A stretch of DNA of 63,972 nucleotides from Cellulomonas iranensis NBRC 101100 = JCM 18110 (GTDB lineage Bacteria > Actinomycetota > Actinomycetes > Actinomycetales > Cellulomonadaceae). The notes beneath the pieces are model-generated. The model did no database searches. It had not been told where the DNA came from and was given only the letters and a program-made list of their open reading frames with translations. The position numbers were made by a program, and so were the translations under genes. Shown one piece after another: positions 61,128 through 63,972 of this stretch (the first letter of the stretch is position 1; every line of letters starts with the position of its first letter). The stretch covers positions 1 to 63,972 of the forward strand of contig NZ_BCRB01000014.1 of assembly GCF_001552375.1 (NCBI RefSeq), written 5' to 3'.

Positions 61128-61237
61128 TCCGGGTGGTACGCGTCACCTGCCGCGCGTGCTCGGGTCACCCGCGCCGCGAGCCCGCTCGCGCCCGTCTGCG
61201 GGGCGGAGCCGCATCGCTGGGCAGCGGGAAGTGGTGA

Positions 61238-62530
<1,293 letters not shown>

Positions 62531-62565
62531 GCCGCCGGGCACGGTCCGGTGGGCCGGGACCCGTG

Positions 62566-62605
62566 ACCGCCCCGGGAGCCGCGCGACCGCGGCTCCCGGG
62601 GCGGT
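62566..62605. terminator. 18-bp stem-loop between purA and the convergent MFS gene
   Basis: 62566-62583 pairs perfectly with 62588-62605 around a 4-base loop. It lies between the purA stop and the end of the convergent MFS gene and can serve both. Confidence 0.85.
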
Positions 62606-62611
62606 GCCCGT

Positions 62612-63972
62612 TCAGCCCTCGACCGGGGCGGGGGCGGGCAGCTCGTGCGCGTCGACGTCGCGCTGCCGCAGCAGGGCCGCCGCGGCGGCCACGGCGACCA
62701 CGCTGAGCGCGGTCGCGCCGAGCAGGACCGGGGCGAGCCCGTGGCGCGTCGCGAGGACGCCCGCGACGAGCGCACCGGCGGGCATGAGGCCGTAGCCGAG
62801 CGTGCGGGCGGCGCCGGCGACGCGGCCCAGCAGGTGCGCCGGGACGAGGCGCTGGCGGACGGTCTCGCTGATGACGTTGCCGACGGTGCTGAGCAGGCCG
62901 AGCAGCACGAGGACGACGGCGAGCGGCGCGACGCGCGGGACGAGCACGGGCACCGCGAGCAGCGAGAACGCGAGCGCCCAGCAGGTCACCATGAGGCGCA
63001 CCTCGCCGACGCGGCGCACGAGCGGCTCGCCGAGCACGGACCCGGCGACCGCGCCGACGGCGATGCCGAGCGTGAGCAGCGGGTAGGTCTGCTCGGTCAT
63101 GCCGACGGCCGAGCCGGGCCCGACGACCCACAGCACGAAGACCGCGAAGTAGGCGGCGCTGCACATGTTGAGCACCGCGCCGGTGAGCACGACGACGCGC
63201 AGCACGCGGTGCCGCGTGACGAACCGCAGGCCCTCGCGCACGTCGGACCAGGCGCTCGTGCGGCGCGCGGCGGCGTCGGGGGAGGCGGCCCCGTCGGCGG
63301 TCGTCGCGGGTGTGGTCGGGGCGGGCGTGGCGGGTGCGGTGCGGCGGTAGCGGCCGGGCACGTGGCGCCACAGCACGAGCGCGCCCGCGACGGCGAGCGC
63401 GGCGGGCACGCCGAGCACCCAGCCGGTGCCGAGCGTGAGCAGCGCGCCGGCGACGGGCGCGCCGAGGAAGGCGTTGGCGACCTGCTGCACGGCCATGACG
63501 CGGCCGTTGGCGGCGGCCAGGCGCTCGCGCGGGACGAGGTCGGGGACGATCGCGCCGGCGGCGAGGTCGACGACGACCTCGGTGACGCCGTAGGCGAGCA
63601 CGAGGCCGACGAGCAGAGGCAGCGTGAGCGCGTCGGTCGCGGCGAGCCAGCCGCCGACCGCGAGCAGCGCGGCGCGCGCGGCGAGGCCGGCGATCTGCAG
63701 GCGGCGCCGGTCGCCGCGGTCGACGAGGACCCCGGCGGTGAGACCGAGCACGAGCCAGGGCAGCCAGGTCGCGGCGGACAGCAGCGCGATCTTGTCGGGG
63801 GAGCGCGTGAGGCCGAGCGCGACGAGCGGCACGCCGACGGCGACGATCCCGTCGCCGAGGTTGGCGGCGCCGGTCGCGGTGAGCAGCGCGGCGAAGCGCC
63901 GGCCGAGCGGGCGGGGTGCGTCGGGGGTGGCGTCGGTCGCCGGCTCGGGGGTGGGCGGCGGCGGGGCGGGGG
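62612..63972 (-). CDS. MFS transporter, EntS/MFS_3-like, truncated at window edge
   Basis: At least 453 residues of a 12-helix major facilitator. The reading frame stays open past the first internal ATG (63832) to the window end, and the upstream part reads PLGRRFAALLTATGAANLGDGIVAVGVPL, the usual first helix of this group, so the true start lies right of the window. Loop 2-3 is AGVLVDRGDRRRLQIAG; the middle loop is Pro/Ala/Thr-rich. Relatives include the enterobactin exporter EntS and macrolide exporters. Substrate unknown. Confidence 0.88.
   Translation of the reverse strand, partial: PAPPPPTPEPATDATPDAPRPLGRRFAALLTATGAANLGDGIVAVGVPLVALGLTRSPDKIALLSAATWLPWLVLGLTAGVLVDRGDRRRLQIAGLAARAALLAVGGWLAATDALTLPLLVGLVLAYGVTEVVVDLAAGAIVPDLVPRERLAAANGRVMAVQQVANAFLGAPVAGALLTLGTGWVLGVPAALAVAGALVLWRHVPGRYRRTAPATPAPTTPATTADGAASPDAAARRTSAWSDVREGLRFVTRHRVLRVVVLTGAVLNMCSAAYFAVFVLWVVGPGSAVGMTEQTYPLLTLGIAVGAVAGSVLGEPLVRRVGEVRLMVTCWALAFSLLAVPVLVPRVAPLAVVLVLLGLLSTVGNVISETVRQRLVPAHLLGRVAGAARTLGYGLMPAGALVAGVLATRHGLAPVLLGATALSVVAVAAAAALLRQRDVDAHELPAPAPVEG

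Noticed and set aside
61025..61237. A 70-codon plus-strand frame between DUF3151 and purA
   Set aside because: Arg/Ala/Pro-rich with no ribosome-binding site or recognisable motif; more likely purA leader sequence.

Overview
The window is very GC-rich (well over 70% by eye), tightly packed, full of 4-bp ATGA/GTGA stop-start overlaps, and rich in plant-polysaccharide enzymes (GH95, GH39, GH42, GH67, GH51, GH3) under LacI- and TetR-type regulators. Several genes have a TANNNT -10 box only 6 to 8 nt before the start codon, the usual look of leaderless actinobacterial transcripts. Together this suggests a high-GC saccharolytic actinobacterium, most likely a Cellulomonas or close relative. I see no tRNA, rRNA, insertion sequence, prophage or CRISPR array, so this looks like ordinary chromosome.

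Layout. 1-10164: tail of a GH95 alpha-L-fucosidase-like gene, a LacI repressor, and a sugar-uptake and hydrolysis operon (two LplB/YtcP-type permeases, lipoprotein, GH39 beta-xylosidase-like enzyme, DUF624 membrane protein, GH42 beta-galactosidase). 10208-10761: a ribbon-helix-helix antitoxin and MazF/PemK toxin pair. 10848-15261: a three-gene operon of a YbjN-fold protein, an Hsp90-family ATPase and a TPR protein, the most unusual module here. 15459-17026: two exported proteins (DUF6318 lipoprotein, PKD-like protein). 17277-18754: a PAS protein overlapping a soluble chemoreceptor-like protein. 18860-19900: an aldo/keto reductase. 19956-25727: a GntR/FCD regulator divergent from an SsuABC/NMT1-type ABC transporter, a RutB-like cysteine hydrolase and an MFS transporter, probably for a small nitrogen compound.

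25778-30382: GH67 alpha-glucuronidase and mannonate dehydratase (glucuronic acid side chains of xylan), divergent from a LacI regulator. 30623-38095: GH51 arabinofuranosidase followed by a YtfQ/YtfR/YtfT/YjfF-like ABC transporter and a LacI regulator, with matching candidate operators at both ends. 38171-43308: RecQ helicase, a short-chain dehydrogenase, pyrE, a membrane protein and LemA. 43377-47312: an MFS exporter overlapping glutaminase, and an AI-2E family protein. 47336-51581: TetR regulator, a 27-bp palindromic operator, GH3 beta-glucosidase and a GPH-like sugar permease.

51685-57289: orphan AAA ATPase, NagD-like phosphatase, DedA protein, DUF368 protein, SpoU-type RNA methylase and class II fructose-bisphosphate aldolase. 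DedA and DUF368 are the two families recently tied to undecaprenyl-phosphate recycling and here they are divergent neighbours with facing leaderless promoters. 57389-60483: a partner-switching module in which a PAS-GAF-PP2C-HATPase protein sits between two STAS proteins. 60604-63972: DUF3151 protein, purA and an MFS transporter cut by the window end.

The carbohydrate loci fit together as arabino-glucuronoxylan use: GH51 removes arabinose, GH67 removes glucuronic acid, GH39 and GH3 trim oligosaccharides, and three transporters import products. Family assignments rest on motifs read in the translations; substrates are inferred.
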